Assembly (NCBI RefSeq): GCF_014596725.1
Contig: NZ_JACVEG010000002.1
Span: 310,001 to 374,000, forward strand
Reading direction: 5' to 3'
Length of the DNA stretch: 64,000 bases
DNA from: Vibrio sp. Y2-5
Lineage (GTDB): Bacteria; Pseudomonadota; Gammaproteobacteria; Enterobacterales; Vibrionaceae
Part shown: piece by piece, positions 55,651 to 64,000 of the stretch
Layout of the letters: each line of letters starts with the position of its first letter
How positions within the stretch are numbered: the first letter of the stretch is position 1
Translations under genes and position numbers: made by a program
The notes under the pieces: model-generated
Told to the model about the DNA's origin: nothing
Database searches by the model: none
The model's input: the letters and a program-made list of their open reading frames with translations, nothing else

Positions 55651-57339
55651 TTATCTAATTGATTTATATGATATTTGATTAAAAACAGGGTTGTTTAATC
55701 TATCTGTCAGCATTGCTTGAACAACCGGCATTGGTTTTGCGATTAAATAACCTTGATATGAACAAACATTGAAACGCGCGAACGCTTCAACCATATCTTG
55801 GGTTTCAATACCTTCAATAGTCATCTCCATCTTCTTGTTTTCACACAAGGTCGACAAAAATTGCAGATATTCAAAAGCTTCGTTTTCGATGAGAGATTGA
55901 TTAGCGAGTTCTCGATCCACTTTTAATAATTTGAATGGAAGTTTGAAAATAGAAGTAATGGAGCTGTAGCCCGAACCAAAGTCGTCCATCGCTAACGGAA
56001 AGCCCATGATGTTCAGCTCATTGAGCCCTTCTAAAACTTGATGGTTGTTATCGATAAGAACCGATTCCGTTAATTCCAAAACTAAGTTTTCAGGCTTGGC
56101 GTTTTTCTCTAGAGTTATTGCTAACAGCTTTTCCGGAAATGTCTCTTTCAATAGTTGCAGAGCAGAAATATTGACGTGCACTTTCAGATTGCAGTTCCAA
56201 GTCTGATTGTATTGCACGATAAATTCGGCTGACTTAGAAAATACTTTTTTACCAAGTAGAGAAATAAGACCGAGAGCCTCTGCTACCGGAATGAATTCAT
56301 CGGGAGGTATAAAACCAAATTGTTCTGTTTCCCAGCGAGCGAGTGCTTCAAAGGATTTCAGCTGGCCGCTTTTTGCATCAACGATAGGCTGCAAATGTAT
56401 CGAAATTTCATTGTTTTCGATCGCTTGCTTGATATGGTTTTCTACATAAAAGTATTTGTCGACTTCTGGTTTAACTTGGTCGTTATAAACCACCCAATTA
56501 AGTTTGGACTTTTCAACCGCATATTCGCACGTCTGGTAGGTGGAATTCATAATCTCTTGTGATGAAAGGCTGCAATCACGGCAGACGTATATACCGATAT
56601 ACGCATCACCAAAGTAAGAAACGTTGTTGCGTGTCGTCGCTTTGAAGAGATGGATAAATTCGTTGGATAGCCTACCCAGCTCTTCGTCGGATAACTCTTC
56701 CGCAATGAGTACTGAAAAGGTATCTAAGCTGCTTCTATAACATTGGCTTTCATAACGGCTAAATAGGTGGAAACATTCTAATAAACTCGCTATGAAATCG
56801 GTCAGGATGAATTCGCTGTACTGACTGACGTAGGACTTAATGCCGGAGACATGAATGGTTACCATGGTAACGCTGGAAGTACGCTTGGATAAATCTAACG
56901 TGAGCTTATCCTTATTTGGAAGGCCTGTTAGCTTGTCAAAATAAGCCAGCTGAAAAACAGATTCTTCAAGCTTTCTCTGCTCAGTAATATCTCTGTGGTT
57001 TCCCACCATGTACTCACCAGAATCATCGACTTGGTTAATACCTGTCGCTTCAATCCAAATATAAGTACCTTCCTTATTTTTCACTCGGTACTGAGTGATA
57101 ACGCGAGTGTCGTCACCCACGGCTTTAATATGAGTGCTTACATTATTGCTGAAAGGTTTTCTGTCTTCTGGATGTATCAGTTGAGTCCATTGATCAAGAG
57201 TTGTCTGTTGTTGCAAGTCGAACTGTTCGTAGAAACTTTGATTGTAAAAGGAGATTTGCCCATCAGGCATCATCATCCATAAACCTTCTACGGCTGAGTT
57301 AAACATGTTGTTAAAACGTCTTTGGATCAATTCATCCAT
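55651..57339 (-). CDS. PAS-GGDEF-EAL protein, probable c-di-GMP phosphodiesterase
   Basis: A 562-residue cytoplasmic protein. A PAS domain (about 8-120, with GQISFYNQSFYEQF and the PAC end YMVGNHRDITEQRKLEE) is followed by a GGDEF domain and an EAL domain. The GGDEF signature is replaced by SSLDTF, so diguanylate cyclase activity is not expected. The EAL domain keeps the metal and catalytic residues: FEALARWE, LELTESVLID, MDDFGSGYSS, LLKVDRELA, TIEGIET and YQGYLIAKPM. It probably degrades c-di-GMP under control of a signal sensed by PAS. No membrane helix is present. It is monocistronic. Confidence 0.92.
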   Translation of the reverse strand: MDELIQRRFNNMFNSAVEGLWMMMPDGQISFYNQSFYEQFDLQQQTTLDQWTQLIHPEDRKPFSNNVSTHIKAVGDDTRVITQYRVKNKEGTYIWIEATGINQVDDSGEYMVGNHRDITEQRKLEESVFQLAYFDKLTGLPNKDKLTLDLSKRTSSVTMVTIHVSGIKSYVSQYSEFILTDFIASLLECFHLFSRYESQCYRSSLDTFSVLIAEELSDEELGRLSNEFIHLFKATTRNNVSYFGDAYIGIYVCRDCSLSSQEIMNSTYQTCEYAVEKSKLNWVVYNDQVKPEVDKYFYVENHIKQAIENNEISIHLQPIVDAKSGQLKSFEALARWETEQFGFIPPDEFIPVAEALGLISLLGKKVFSKSAEFIVQYNQTWNCNLKVHVNISALQLLKETFPEKLLAITLEKNAKPENLVLELTESVLIDNNHQVLEGLNELNIMGFPLAMDDFGSGYSSITSIFKLPFKLLKVDRELANQSLIENEAFEYLQFLSTLCENKKMEMTIEGIETQDMVEAFARFNVCSYQGYLIAKPMPVVQAMLTDRLNNPVFNQISYKSIR

Positions 57340-57692
57340 ATCAAGGAGTATCCTTTCTCTCTCTGAATACTTATGTTTACAGTACGGCAGGCACTATCAT
57401 ACATGTGTTACTTGATTTATATCAATTATATTAATATCAGTAATCTATTTTGAACGCCCCCTTTGATAGGTGAATCCTGCTGTTGCTAGTTTCAAAAGTT
57501 AGAGATAAGGTGGCTCTTGTATAGCTAGTGTAAATGACCACACTAGCTACAATTTACACTGTAAAGACAATATTGGCGTGTAGTGCTATTAGGGTGATAC
57601 ATGCCTTAATTTGAATATAAGGATGTTTGGTATACGTCTCAGTTTCGATACACTGGAAACCTACGTTATGTATACCGTAAAGGTTTAGTTGT
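57340..57692. other. Divergent promoter region with one parS2 site
   Basis: This 353-bp gap lies between the PAS-EAL gene (minus) and the FapA-like gene (plus). It holds parS2 site 5 at 57553-57565. A half-match TTTACAGTACGG is near 57374. I see no clear promoter or terminator otherwise. Confidence 0.45.
57553..57565. other. parS2 centromere site 5
   Basis: TTTACACTGTAAA is a perfect parS2 match, 140 bp before the FapA-like gene. Confidence 0.85.
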
Positions 57693-59366
57693 ATGTGGAA
57701 GGATGTCATTACGCTCACGGAAGATAAAACACGTGTAGTCGCTAAATTAACCGATGATCAATTCATCAAGAAGGAGTTTACTCAAGAGGGGCTTTTGAGT
57801 GCTTTACAACATCTTGATGCTTCTAAATTCTATCTGATGGAAGATGAAGTCACGCGTTTCGTCAATTGTGCCGGTGAAGGTAAAGGTGAAGCGTATGAAG
57901 GTATTGTCATTGCGGAAACACGCAACGCAAGTCTTGAAGTGGTGCTTAGCGAGCATGACATGATTGCAAGCATGGTTGTGACCGGTGCGTACGGTGGACG
58001 AGGTCTGCAAAGCGGTGAAATTATCCAGGCTCTGGCAGGAGCAAACGTAGTCAAAGGCATCAATAAAGCAGCACTGAAAAAAGTCTTTGTTTTGAGTAAT
58101 AAATTGGCGGGCGGTGAGACGTTTACTCAACCTGTAGCTCAAGGAAAAGAAGCCATTAATGGTAAAGATGCGAAGTTTTTACCACTAGTTGAAGATGTGA
58201 ACAAACGAGTTCTTGCGCCTCAATCTTCTAGAGGTCAGGACAAAATTGATATGCGCGACTTAGGTGAAACGATTACGGTCAGTGAAAATGACCCTGTGAT
58301 GCGCCGCCAGCCTGCGACCAAAGGTGAACCTGGATACACTGTCCAAGGCAAAATTCTTCTTCCTAAACCCGGCACCGATTCTGCTCTTGTCGCGGGTAAC
58401 GGTACCCATATTAGCCCTACTAATCCTAATTTATTACTGGCATCGATTAATGGTATGCCTGTATTTCGAAATAAGAGCATCGACGTTGAAAATGCAATTT
58501 GCCTTAATAACGTGAGTGTCGCAACAGGGCATGTGAAGTTTAAGGGCAATGTGGTTATCACTGGTGATATCGAGCCGGGGATGATTGTACGTGCTACAGG
58601 CTCAGTGACGGTCGGCGGTTTTATTGAGTCCGCTGATGTTCAGGCGCAAGGTAACATTGAAGTTGGTAAAGGCATTATTGGTCACACCGCGACTGAAGGT
58701 GAAGAAAAGAGTTGTACGGTTAAATCGGGAAGCTCAATTAAAGCCAATTATGCTCAGTACGCAGAACTTCAAGCTGGCGAAGATATTCATCTAACTGTAC
58801 ATAGCATGGGGAACGTTATTCGCTGCGCTAAAGATCTCGTTGTTCTTGATGAAAAAGAAACCCAAGGAACATTAAGTGGTGGAACCGCGAAAGTGGGCGG
58901 AAAAGTGGTGTGTCTCAACTTAGGCGTGGAAGGGGATACCGTGACTCACCTTGAAGCGTTTGCCAATTTTAACCGCTTCAAAGAGCGTATAGCCAGCCAC
59001 AAAGAGCAGTACAAGCAGGCCCAAGAAGGTACGATGGATGCCATTCGTAAAGAACTGGAGTTCAAGAAGCGCCCTAAAGCCGAACGTACCGAAGAAGAAG
59101 AACTTAAGATTAATGATAGAAAAGAAAAAGCCAATGAACGCTTAGAGAAAGTTAAGAACTCACTGGATTTGCTGAATGAAGAGTTCGAACTTGCTATGGC
59201 TGCAAACACTGTAGATGTGAAAAGTAAGGTGTTTACTCATGTTACAGTTCAGTTTGGCGAAGAAAAAGTTACGACTAAACGAGTTCGTGGCCCATCTATA
59301 TTTTCTTTCAATCAATATGAAATCCAAGTGTCTTCAAAACTGGAAGATGAAGACGTTGGCGTTTAA
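57693..59366 (+). CDS. FapA-family (DUF342) protein
   Basis: A 557-residue protein of the FapA/DUF342 family. The N-terminal half ends in a region with GEPGYTVQGKILLPKPG. The middle is a beta-helix of short repeats (VKFKGNVVITGDIEPGMIV, ATGSVTVGGFIESADVQAQG), and a long coiled coil follows (about 430-505). In V. vulnificus, FapA is involved in polar flagellar assembly and glucose-dependent motility; other family members have unclear roles. No signal peptide or membrane helix is present. It is not in a flagellar cluster here. It ends with a strong terminator. Confidence 0.85.
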   Translation: MWKDVITLTEDKTRVVAKLTDDQFIKKEFTQEGLLSALQHLDASKFYLMEDEVTRFVNCAGEGKGEAYEGIVIAETRNASLEVVLSEHDMIASMVVTGAYGGRGLQSGEIIQALAGANVVKGINKAALKKVFVLSNKLAGGETFTQPVAQGKEAINGKDAKFLPLVEDVNKRVLAPQSSRGQDKIDMRDLGETITVSENDPVMRRQPATKGEPGYTVQGKILLPKPGTDSALVAGNGTHISPTNPNLLLASINGMPVFRNKSIDVENAICLNNVSVATGHVKFKGNVVITGDIEPGMIVRATGSVTVGGFIESADVQAQGNIEVGKGIIGHTATEGEEKSCTVKSGSSIKANYAQYAELQAGEDIHLTVHSMGNVIRCAKDLVVLDEKETQGTLSGGTAKVGGKVVCLNLGVEGDTVTHLEAFANFNRFKERIASHKEQYKQAQEGTMDAIRKELEFKKRPKAERTEEEELKINDRKEKANERLEKVKNSLDLLNEEFELAMAANTVDVKSKVFTHVTVQFGEEKVTTKRVRGPSIFSFNQYEIQVSSKLEDEDVGV

Positions 59367-59391
59367 CTATTAATCTGAAACAACGTTGAAC

Positions 59392-59425
59392 ATAACAAAG
59401 GGGAGCATTTGCTCCCCTTTGTTAT
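59392..59425. terminator. Bidirectional terminator
   Basis: A perfect 15-bp stem (ATAACAAAGGGGAGC / GCTCCCCTTTGTTAT) with loop ATTT lies between the convergent FapA-like and lapB genes. Confidence 0.85.
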
Positions 59426-59446
59426 TGGATTGATCTCTAGTTACGC

Positions 59447-61561
59447 TTAATTCACGGCGCGTATCTTGCCGTGTTTCAGATCGCTCAGCACCATGGATTT
59501 TGGTCCATCTGCAATGATGGTGCCTTTCTCCATTACAATTACACGTTCAACGATATCCAGCATTGATGTTTTATGGGTAATCACAATCAAAGTTTCACTT
59601 GGAGTCAGCTGTTTCATTTGATTCTTTATATGCATTTCAGAGCGATTATCCATAGCGCTGGTTGGCTCATCCATGAGTAACACCGGAGGGCGACCTAACA
59701 GCGCTCTAGCGATTGAAACCGCTTGACGTTGACCTCCTGATAGCAACAAACCACCTTCACCAACTTGGCGCTCTAAACCCGCAGGATCTTGCTGTGTAAA
59801 TACGGTAACACCAGCTCTGTTAGCCGCATCCATGACCTCTCTATCGTCCACCAGCGGGCGTCCTAAAGTAATGTTATCTCTGATAGAGCCGTAAAACAGA
59901 ACGCTTTCTTGAGGCACGCAGCCGATATTACGACGGATATCTATGTGATGAAGTTGGGCAATATCGGTATCGTCAATGCGTACATGACCTTCAGTCGGTT
60001 GGTACAATCCCATGATTAAACGCTCAAGGGTTGTTTTACCTGAGCCTATACGACCGATAATCGCTACTTTCTCACCCGGATTAATGGTCAGGCTCAAATC
60101 GCGAATCGAGGCAATTGGAGAATCTGGGTAATGGAACGTAACTTTATCCAGTTCGATTTTTCCCTGAATCATCGGACGGTGAATATAGCGTTTACCTTCT
60201 TCTTGTTCATCCGGCATTGCCATTACCTGCTCGATGATTTTCAAAGACGCTTTTGCTTGGTTGTAGCGGGTCGATAATAGAGATAATTGAACCATAGGGC
60301 CAATAGCGCGGCCACTCAGCATGGTTGCTGCAATTAGACCACCCATCGTTAGGTTGCCTTGGGCAATGAGGTACACACCCAGAATAATCATCCCAACGCT
60401 CGATGCCTGCTGAACCAAACCAGCCGTGTTTTGAATGCCGTCTGTAATTCGGCGGCTTTTGATGTTCCAGTTCGCCATGTGGGAAATGGCTTCTTCCCAG
60501 CGATGTTGGAATTGTCCTTGTGCACCAAACAGTTTTACCGTTTCAAGGCCAGCTAAGCTCTCTATCAAGTTCGCGTATTTCTGAGAAGCTAGGCGGGAGC
60601 CTTCTTCAATCGCACGACGTAAAGGCGCTTGAATCAGCAGAGAATAGATGATCAGGATACTTACACCGATAATCGGTACGTAAACCAGATCGCCAGCCAT
60701 CAGCCAAATAATGATCAGAAATAGAATCGAAAACGGCAGATCAATCAGCGAAGAAATGGTCGCGGAAGTAAAGAACTCTCGTATGGATTCAAATTCTTGT
60801 AGATGGCGAGCAAATGCACCTACTGATGGAGGGCGAGACTCCATTCGAATCCCCATTACTTTACTGAACAGTTTTGAGGAGATGAGGATGTCCGATTTCT
60901 TACCAGCAACATCAATAAAGTAGTTGCGAAGCATCTTCAATGTGAAGTCGAACAGGAAGATGATAAACACGCCACTGGCTAAAACCCACAAGGTCTCAAA
61001 GGCGAGGTTCGGCAGCACCTTGTCATACACTAAACGGGTAAACATCGGCGCTGCAATAGCAAACAGGTTTGTCAAAAGAGAGGCGAATATAACATCACGA
61101 TAAATGCGCTTTGATTGCCAAATTGTGCCCCAGAACCAGTGTCCTTCACGAGTTTTTAGAATTTCAGGTGAACGTTCATCGTAACGAAACTGCTTTTTCA
61201 CCATGAAGTAGCGGCCGATAAAGCGAGCATTTAATTCTTCTAGCGGGTACGCAATCGGCACCATTCCTGATTCAGCTGTAACAATCTCGGCTTCTTGTTT
61301 CTCTTCATTAATACTGTTGAGAACACATGCTTCATTTCCCCGTAGAAGAAGAATCACAGGGAAGACCAAGCGAGGGATCTCTTTGAGAGTCGAACGATTT
61401 TCTTTCGCGATAAGCCCCGCACGCTCTGCAGCGCGGGGGAAAAGAAACGGAGTCAGCTTGCCATCTGTCAGCGGTAATCCATTGATTAGCGCGTCAGGTG
61501 AATTCGCCAATCCATAATAACGACTCACATAGACCAGTGAATTAAGTAGCGTATCTTGCAT
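59447..61561 (-). CDS. lapB: Type I secretion ABC transporter LapB
   Basis: A 704-residue inner-membrane ABC exporter, one half of a homodimer. An N-terminal C39-peptidase-like domain (about 1-125) lacks the catalytic cysteine, as is usual in exporters of RTX adhesins. The membrane domain is at about 150-440 and the ATPase domain at about 470-700, with Walker A IIGRIGSGKTTLERL, the signature LLSGGQRQAVSIARALLG and Walker B PVLLMDEPTSAMDN. Together with a membrane-fusion protein and TolC it would export a large adhesin. It follows lapD after 17 bp. The membrane-fusion partner is not in the window. Confidence 0.9.
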   Translation of the reverse strand: MQDTLLNSLVYVSRYYGLANSPDALINGLPLTDGKLTPFLFPRAAERAGLIAKENRSTLKEIPRLVFPVILLLRGNEACVLNSINEEKQEAEIVTAESGMVPIAYPLEELNARFIGRYFMVKKQFRYDERSPEILKTREGHWFWGTIWQSKRIYRDVIFASLLTNLFAIAAPMFTRLVYDKVLPNLAFETLWVLASGVFIIFLFDFTLKMLRNYFIDVAGKKSDILISSKLFSKVMGIRMESRPPSVGAFARHLQEFESIREFFTSATISSLIDLPFSILFLIIIWLMAGDLVYVPIIGVSILIIYSLLIQAPLRRAIEEGSRLASQKYANLIESLAGLETVKLFGAQGQFQHRWEEAISHMANWNIKSRRITDGIQNTAGLVQQASSVGMIILGVYLIAQGNLTMGGLIAATMLSGRAIGPMVQLSLLSTRYNQAKASLKIIEQVMAMPDEQEEGKRYIHRPMIQGKIELDKVTFHYPDSPIASIRDLSLTINPGEKVAIIGRIGSGKTTLERLIMGLYQPTEGHVRIDDTDIAQLHHIDIRRNIGCVPQESVLFYGSIRDNITLGRPLVDDREVMDAANRAGVTVFTQQDPAGLERQVGEGGLLLSGGQRQAVSIARALLGRPPVLLMDEPTSAMDNRSEMHIKNQMKQLTPSETLIVITHKTSMLDIVERVIVMEKGTIIADGPKSMVLSDLKHGKIRAVN

Positions 61562-61578
61562 TAAACTGACCTTTATCC

Positions 61579-63489
61579 TTATTTATCTACGATGAAACCT
61601 TGGAATACTTCTATAAAATGCTCTGATAAGAAATCCAATTGAGCTTGAGTTTCAACGCGAGAAGCGATGGTTTTAATTCCTAGGTTATGCGCAGTTCTTG
61701 AAATCGACGTTAACGTGAATTTCTGCTTTTCATCATCTAAGTGGTGCGTAAACAGATAATCCAGTTTCACGTATTTAGGTCTAAATTCGTTGATGTAATC
61801 CAATGATTGGAAATTACGCCCATAGTTATCGACACCAAATTCAGCGCCTGCAGAGCGTATAGCGTTGCAGAACAGTGCAGTATGGTGTGGAGCGTTGATA
61901 AAACAGCTTTCTGGTATCTCAAAGTGGAGTAGGGCACAAACCTCTCTGTGTTTTGCAAGCTTTTGCGTGATCCAACGGATAAAGCTCGGCTGTTCAATAC
62001 TGCTTTGAGCAATGTTAATCGCCAGTGGCGCGTTAAATTCGTTCGCTTCTAACTTCTCTATCATTTTCTCAATGACGTACTCATCGAACTGGTGGCTTGC
62101 GTTTAACTGTTCAAGAGCAAACAAATATTGGTTGGCTGTGTAGCGTTGTTCGCCATTATCAATCGCAGAGAACACTTCACGGTGGAAAGTCTCACCCCAG
62201 CCGTCATTCGCCGCCTGAAAACGGTATTGGAACCAGTCGTTGTGCATGGCTTCTTCAACCAGTGCTTTCCACTGTTGTTTACCCATAATGACTTGGTCGG
62301 ATTCCGCTTTGATAAAGCCGTATTTCACTTCTGCGTTGGCCTTAGAAGCCGCGACGGCGTTATCTAGCAACGACAGTATCTGTGTTGAGTTTTTCTTGCT
62401 CTGATTATGCACAATACCCAGATAGACTTTCTCTTGAGTCATACCAGTTGGGTCTGCGCTGATGTCCTGAACGCAGCCGAAGATACTCTCTGCGACCATT
62501 TTCAGCTCGCCTTCGTCCATGTTCGGCAGAATGAAACCAAACTCGTCAGTAGAGATACGGGCAATGGTGGTGTTTGGTGCTGAAAGCGTGACTTTTAAGC
62601 GCTCCGCTAGGTTACCAATCATGCCGTCTCCGGCTTCATAACCCTTATCGTCGTACAACTCTTTAATGAATTGGGCCTGAAGAATGGCTACACCACCGAT
62701 GGCACTTTCTGCCAACCAGCTATTCAGTTGGTTCATGTAGTAAGCACGGTTACCTAAATGAGATACAGGGTCGATGTAAGCACGCTCACGAAGTTGTTGG
62801 GCTTCTTGTGCTTGCGCTTTGAACGATTTTTCAACTTGTGCTGACATGCTGTTGATGCCTTCCACCACAGAGATAAGGTCTTTGGTTTTAGGCAGAGGAA
62901 GTGGGTCGCCAAAGTAGTTGCGAGCCACTTGTTCCATCTTATTGACGATCATTTGTAGTGGACGAAGTGCGCGTCTTACGATGACTGAAATCGCAACTAA
63001 ACCTGCAAAGAAGATGGCGCCGAAAGCAATGCTCAGACGAATAAGCGCGTTCCATAATTGCGAATAAGCCTCACCAGGGTGGCTGATAATTTCGACTTCT
63101 GCCAGTTGCATCCAGCCACTGGTGACGACGCGTTGATCGTGAATCGGTTGAAACAAGTTTAAATTAGTAAACCACTCAGGAACCGAACTTGGCTTGATAG
63201 GGTAGGCACGTTCAATCTGTTGGTCGTCGTCGAGAAATTTCAACCTAACTAACGAGTAGGTACTTCCATCAAACAGAGCATTGATAACAGACTCAACCGC
63301 GACGGTGTCTTTCTTCTCAAGGTAAGGTGCGAGAGCTAAACCAACGGTATTGATCGTATTACTCACCTCAGAGCGTTGCTGCTGCTCTAAGTTGTCACGA
63401 GTGGTGTTAAATTCGATAACGAAGACCGAAGCTAACAACAGAACAAATACAGTGATCATCCCTGCGACCAATTGTTTATATAGTGTCAT
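61579..63489 (-). CDS. lapD: c-di-GMP receptor LapD
   Basis: A 636-residue inner-membrane receptor that links intracellular c-di-GMP to adhesin retention. TM1 is at about 6-26, the periplasmic LapD/MoxY-type output domain at 27-145, TM2 at about 150-170, followed by HAMP, GGDEF and EAL domains. Trp126 in the TSGWMQLAEVE loop corresponds to the tryptophan by which LapD holds the protease LapG. Both catalytic domains are degenerate (RISTDEF for GGDEF, REVF for EAL, DNYG for DDFG), which is expected for a receptor that binds but does not turn over c-di-GMP. It is five bases after lapG and 17 bp before lapB. Confidence 0.93.
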   Translation of the reverse strand: MTLYKQLVAGMITVFVLLLASVFVIEFNTTRDNLEQQQRSEVSNTINTVGLALAPYLEKKDTVAVESVINALFDGSTYSLVRLKFLDDDQQIERAYPIKPSSVPEWFTNLNLFQPIHDQRVVTSGWMQLAEVEIISHPGEAYSQLWNALIRLSIAFGAIFFAGLVAISVIVRRALRPLQMIVNKMEQVARNYFGDPLPLPKTKDLISVVEGINSMSAQVEKSFKAQAQEAQQLRERAYIDPVSHLGNRAYYMNQLNSWLAESAIGGVAILQAQFIKELYDDKGYEAGDGMIGNLAERLKVTLSAPNTTIARISTDEFGFILPNMDEGELKMVAESIFGCVQDISADPTGMTQEKVYLGIVHNQSKKNSTQILSLLDNAVAASKANAEVKYGFIKAESDQVIMGKQQWKALVEEAMHNDWFQYRFQAANDGWGETFHREVFSAIDNGEQRYTANQYLFALEQLNASHQFDEYVIEKMIEKLEANEFNAPLAINIAQSSIEQPSFIRWITQKLAKHREVCALLHFEIPESCFINAPHHTALFCNAIRSAGAEFGVDNYGRNFQSLDYINEFRPKYVKLDYLFTHHLDDEKQKFTLTSISRTAHNLGIKTIASRVETQAQLDFLSEHFIEVFQGFIVDK

Positions 63490-63494
63490 AGTAC

Positions 63495-64000
63495 CTACTC
63501 ATCGTAACTGATTAGTGGTTTATTCAGTTTAAGAGAGCGCTCTCGAGCGCGTAAATCATTCCAAAGGCTAAGACGTGAAGAGTCACCAGCAAGCTGGCCG
63601 TTCTTAGATTTCATTAGCCACAAGTTTTTACCGTTGAAACTGTATATAGGTAACAAGTCTCTACGAGTTGAAGCGGGTTTTATTTCCCCGTTGATGTTGT
63701 CTAAAATCAACGGTTCTGCATTCGACGTTGAGTAGTAGGCAAGAACCATGTGGAACTGGTTCAGCTCGATGGCTTTAACGTACACGAGGCGCAGTTTTTT
63801 ATCTGATACACCAAGTTCAAGCAGGGAGAAATACTTCGCAATCGTGAAGTCTTCACAGTCTCCTGCATTACTGCCCAGAAATTCCAGTGGTGTTGCCCAG
63901 TAGTCATTTTTTCCCCACAGCTGAATGTCGTTAACAAAGTAAAGCTGGTTAAAAAAACGATTCACCTGAGTGAGTTGTTCTCTCTCTGACAAGCTTTGAT
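63495..64000 (-). CDS. lapG: Periplasmic adhesin protease LapG (5' part outside window)
   Basis: A transglutaminase-like cysteine protease (BTLCP family). The catalytic cysteine is in NAGDCEDFTIAKYF, the histidine in NQFHMVLAYYS and the aspartate in PLILDNINGE. The region QVNRFFNQLYF and DYWATPLEFL is also family-typical. The reading frame continues past base 64000, so the signal peptide and start are not visible; an in-frame TTG at 63992 is inside the gene. When c-di-GMP is low, LapG released by LapD cuts the N-terminus of the surface adhesin. It is the first visible gene of lapG-lapD-lapB. Confidence 0.9.
   Translation of the reverse strand, partial: QSLSEREQLTQVNRFFNQLYFVNDIQLWGKNDYWATPLEFLGSNAGDCEDFTIAKYFSLLELGVSDKKLRLVYVKAIELNQFHMVLAYYSTSNAEPLILDNINGEIKPASTRRDLLPIYSFNGKNLWLMKSKNGQLAGDSSRLSLWNDLRARERSLKLNKPLISYDE

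Noticed and set aside
1..64000. Mobile elements, CRISPR arrays, tRNA and rRNA genes
   Set aside because: I looked for transposases, integrases, regularly spaced direct repeats and structured RNA genes and found none. The only regular repeat arrays are the origin iterons and ATCA repeats.

Overview
The window is part of the smaller chromosome (chromosome II) of a Vibrio, centred on its replication and partition region. The evidence is a gene for the Vibrio-specific initiator RctB (minus strand, 46850-48826), a neighbouring origin with six regularly spaced RctB-type 12-mers, a DnaA box and an AT-rich segment with phased TGAT/ATCA repeats, a plasmid-like parA2-parB2 operon, and five copies of the chromosome II centromere motif TTTACANTGTAAA. 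The other genes also fit Vibrio: a VcINDY dicarboxylate transporter, a putA/putP locus, malT/malPQ/glgB, cyoABCDE and several chemoreceptors. The exact species cannot be read from the sequence alone. No rRNA, tRNA, insertion sequence, prophage or CRISPR array was seen.

Layout. 1-5.2 kb: the tail of a YjeH-like amino-acid exporter, an unusual chemoreceptor, a TetR regulator with a palindromic candidate operator, a YfcZ-family protein, a secreted 20-residue-repeat protein, a probable relic of a type VI secretion TssM gene beside a perfect 25-bp inverted repeat, and a small zinc-ribbon-like protein. 5.4-12.1 kb: proline catabolism (putA, a free-standing PutA C-terminal-like domain, putP) with an AraC-type regulator. 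12.4-15.5 kb: two tandem exported coiled-coil/PEGA paralogues, the second fused to a formylglycine-generating-enzyme-like domain. 15.6-23.3 kb: dicarboxylate transporter, TetR/hydrolase pair with a shared candidate operator, ZntR-like regulator plus metal permease, AEC transporter, acyltransferase and START-domain protein. 23.4-33.8 kb: glycogen and maltodextrin metabolism (glgB, malQ, malP) facing the activator malT. 33.8-39.3 kb: yibL and the cytochrome bo3 operon cyoABCDE. 39.6-45.9 kb: an FNR-type site, two chemoreceptors, a 3-hydroxyisobutyrate-dehydrogenase-like enzyme, a YebC/YeeN-type protein and a small unknown.

46.0-52.3 kb is the replication and segregation centre. RctB would bind the 12-mers, open the adjacent AT-rich DNA and repress itself; ParA2/ParB2 would act on the parS2 sites at 41.6, 49.8, 55.6 (two) and 57.6 kb. 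A further small group of RctB-type sites lies downstream of rctB. 52.3-64 kb: a polyamine-type binding protein, tmcA, a PAS-EAL c-di-GMP phosphodiesterase, a FapA/DUF342 protein, and a LapG-LapD-LapB module that controls and exports a large biofilm adhesin; that adhesin is not in the window.
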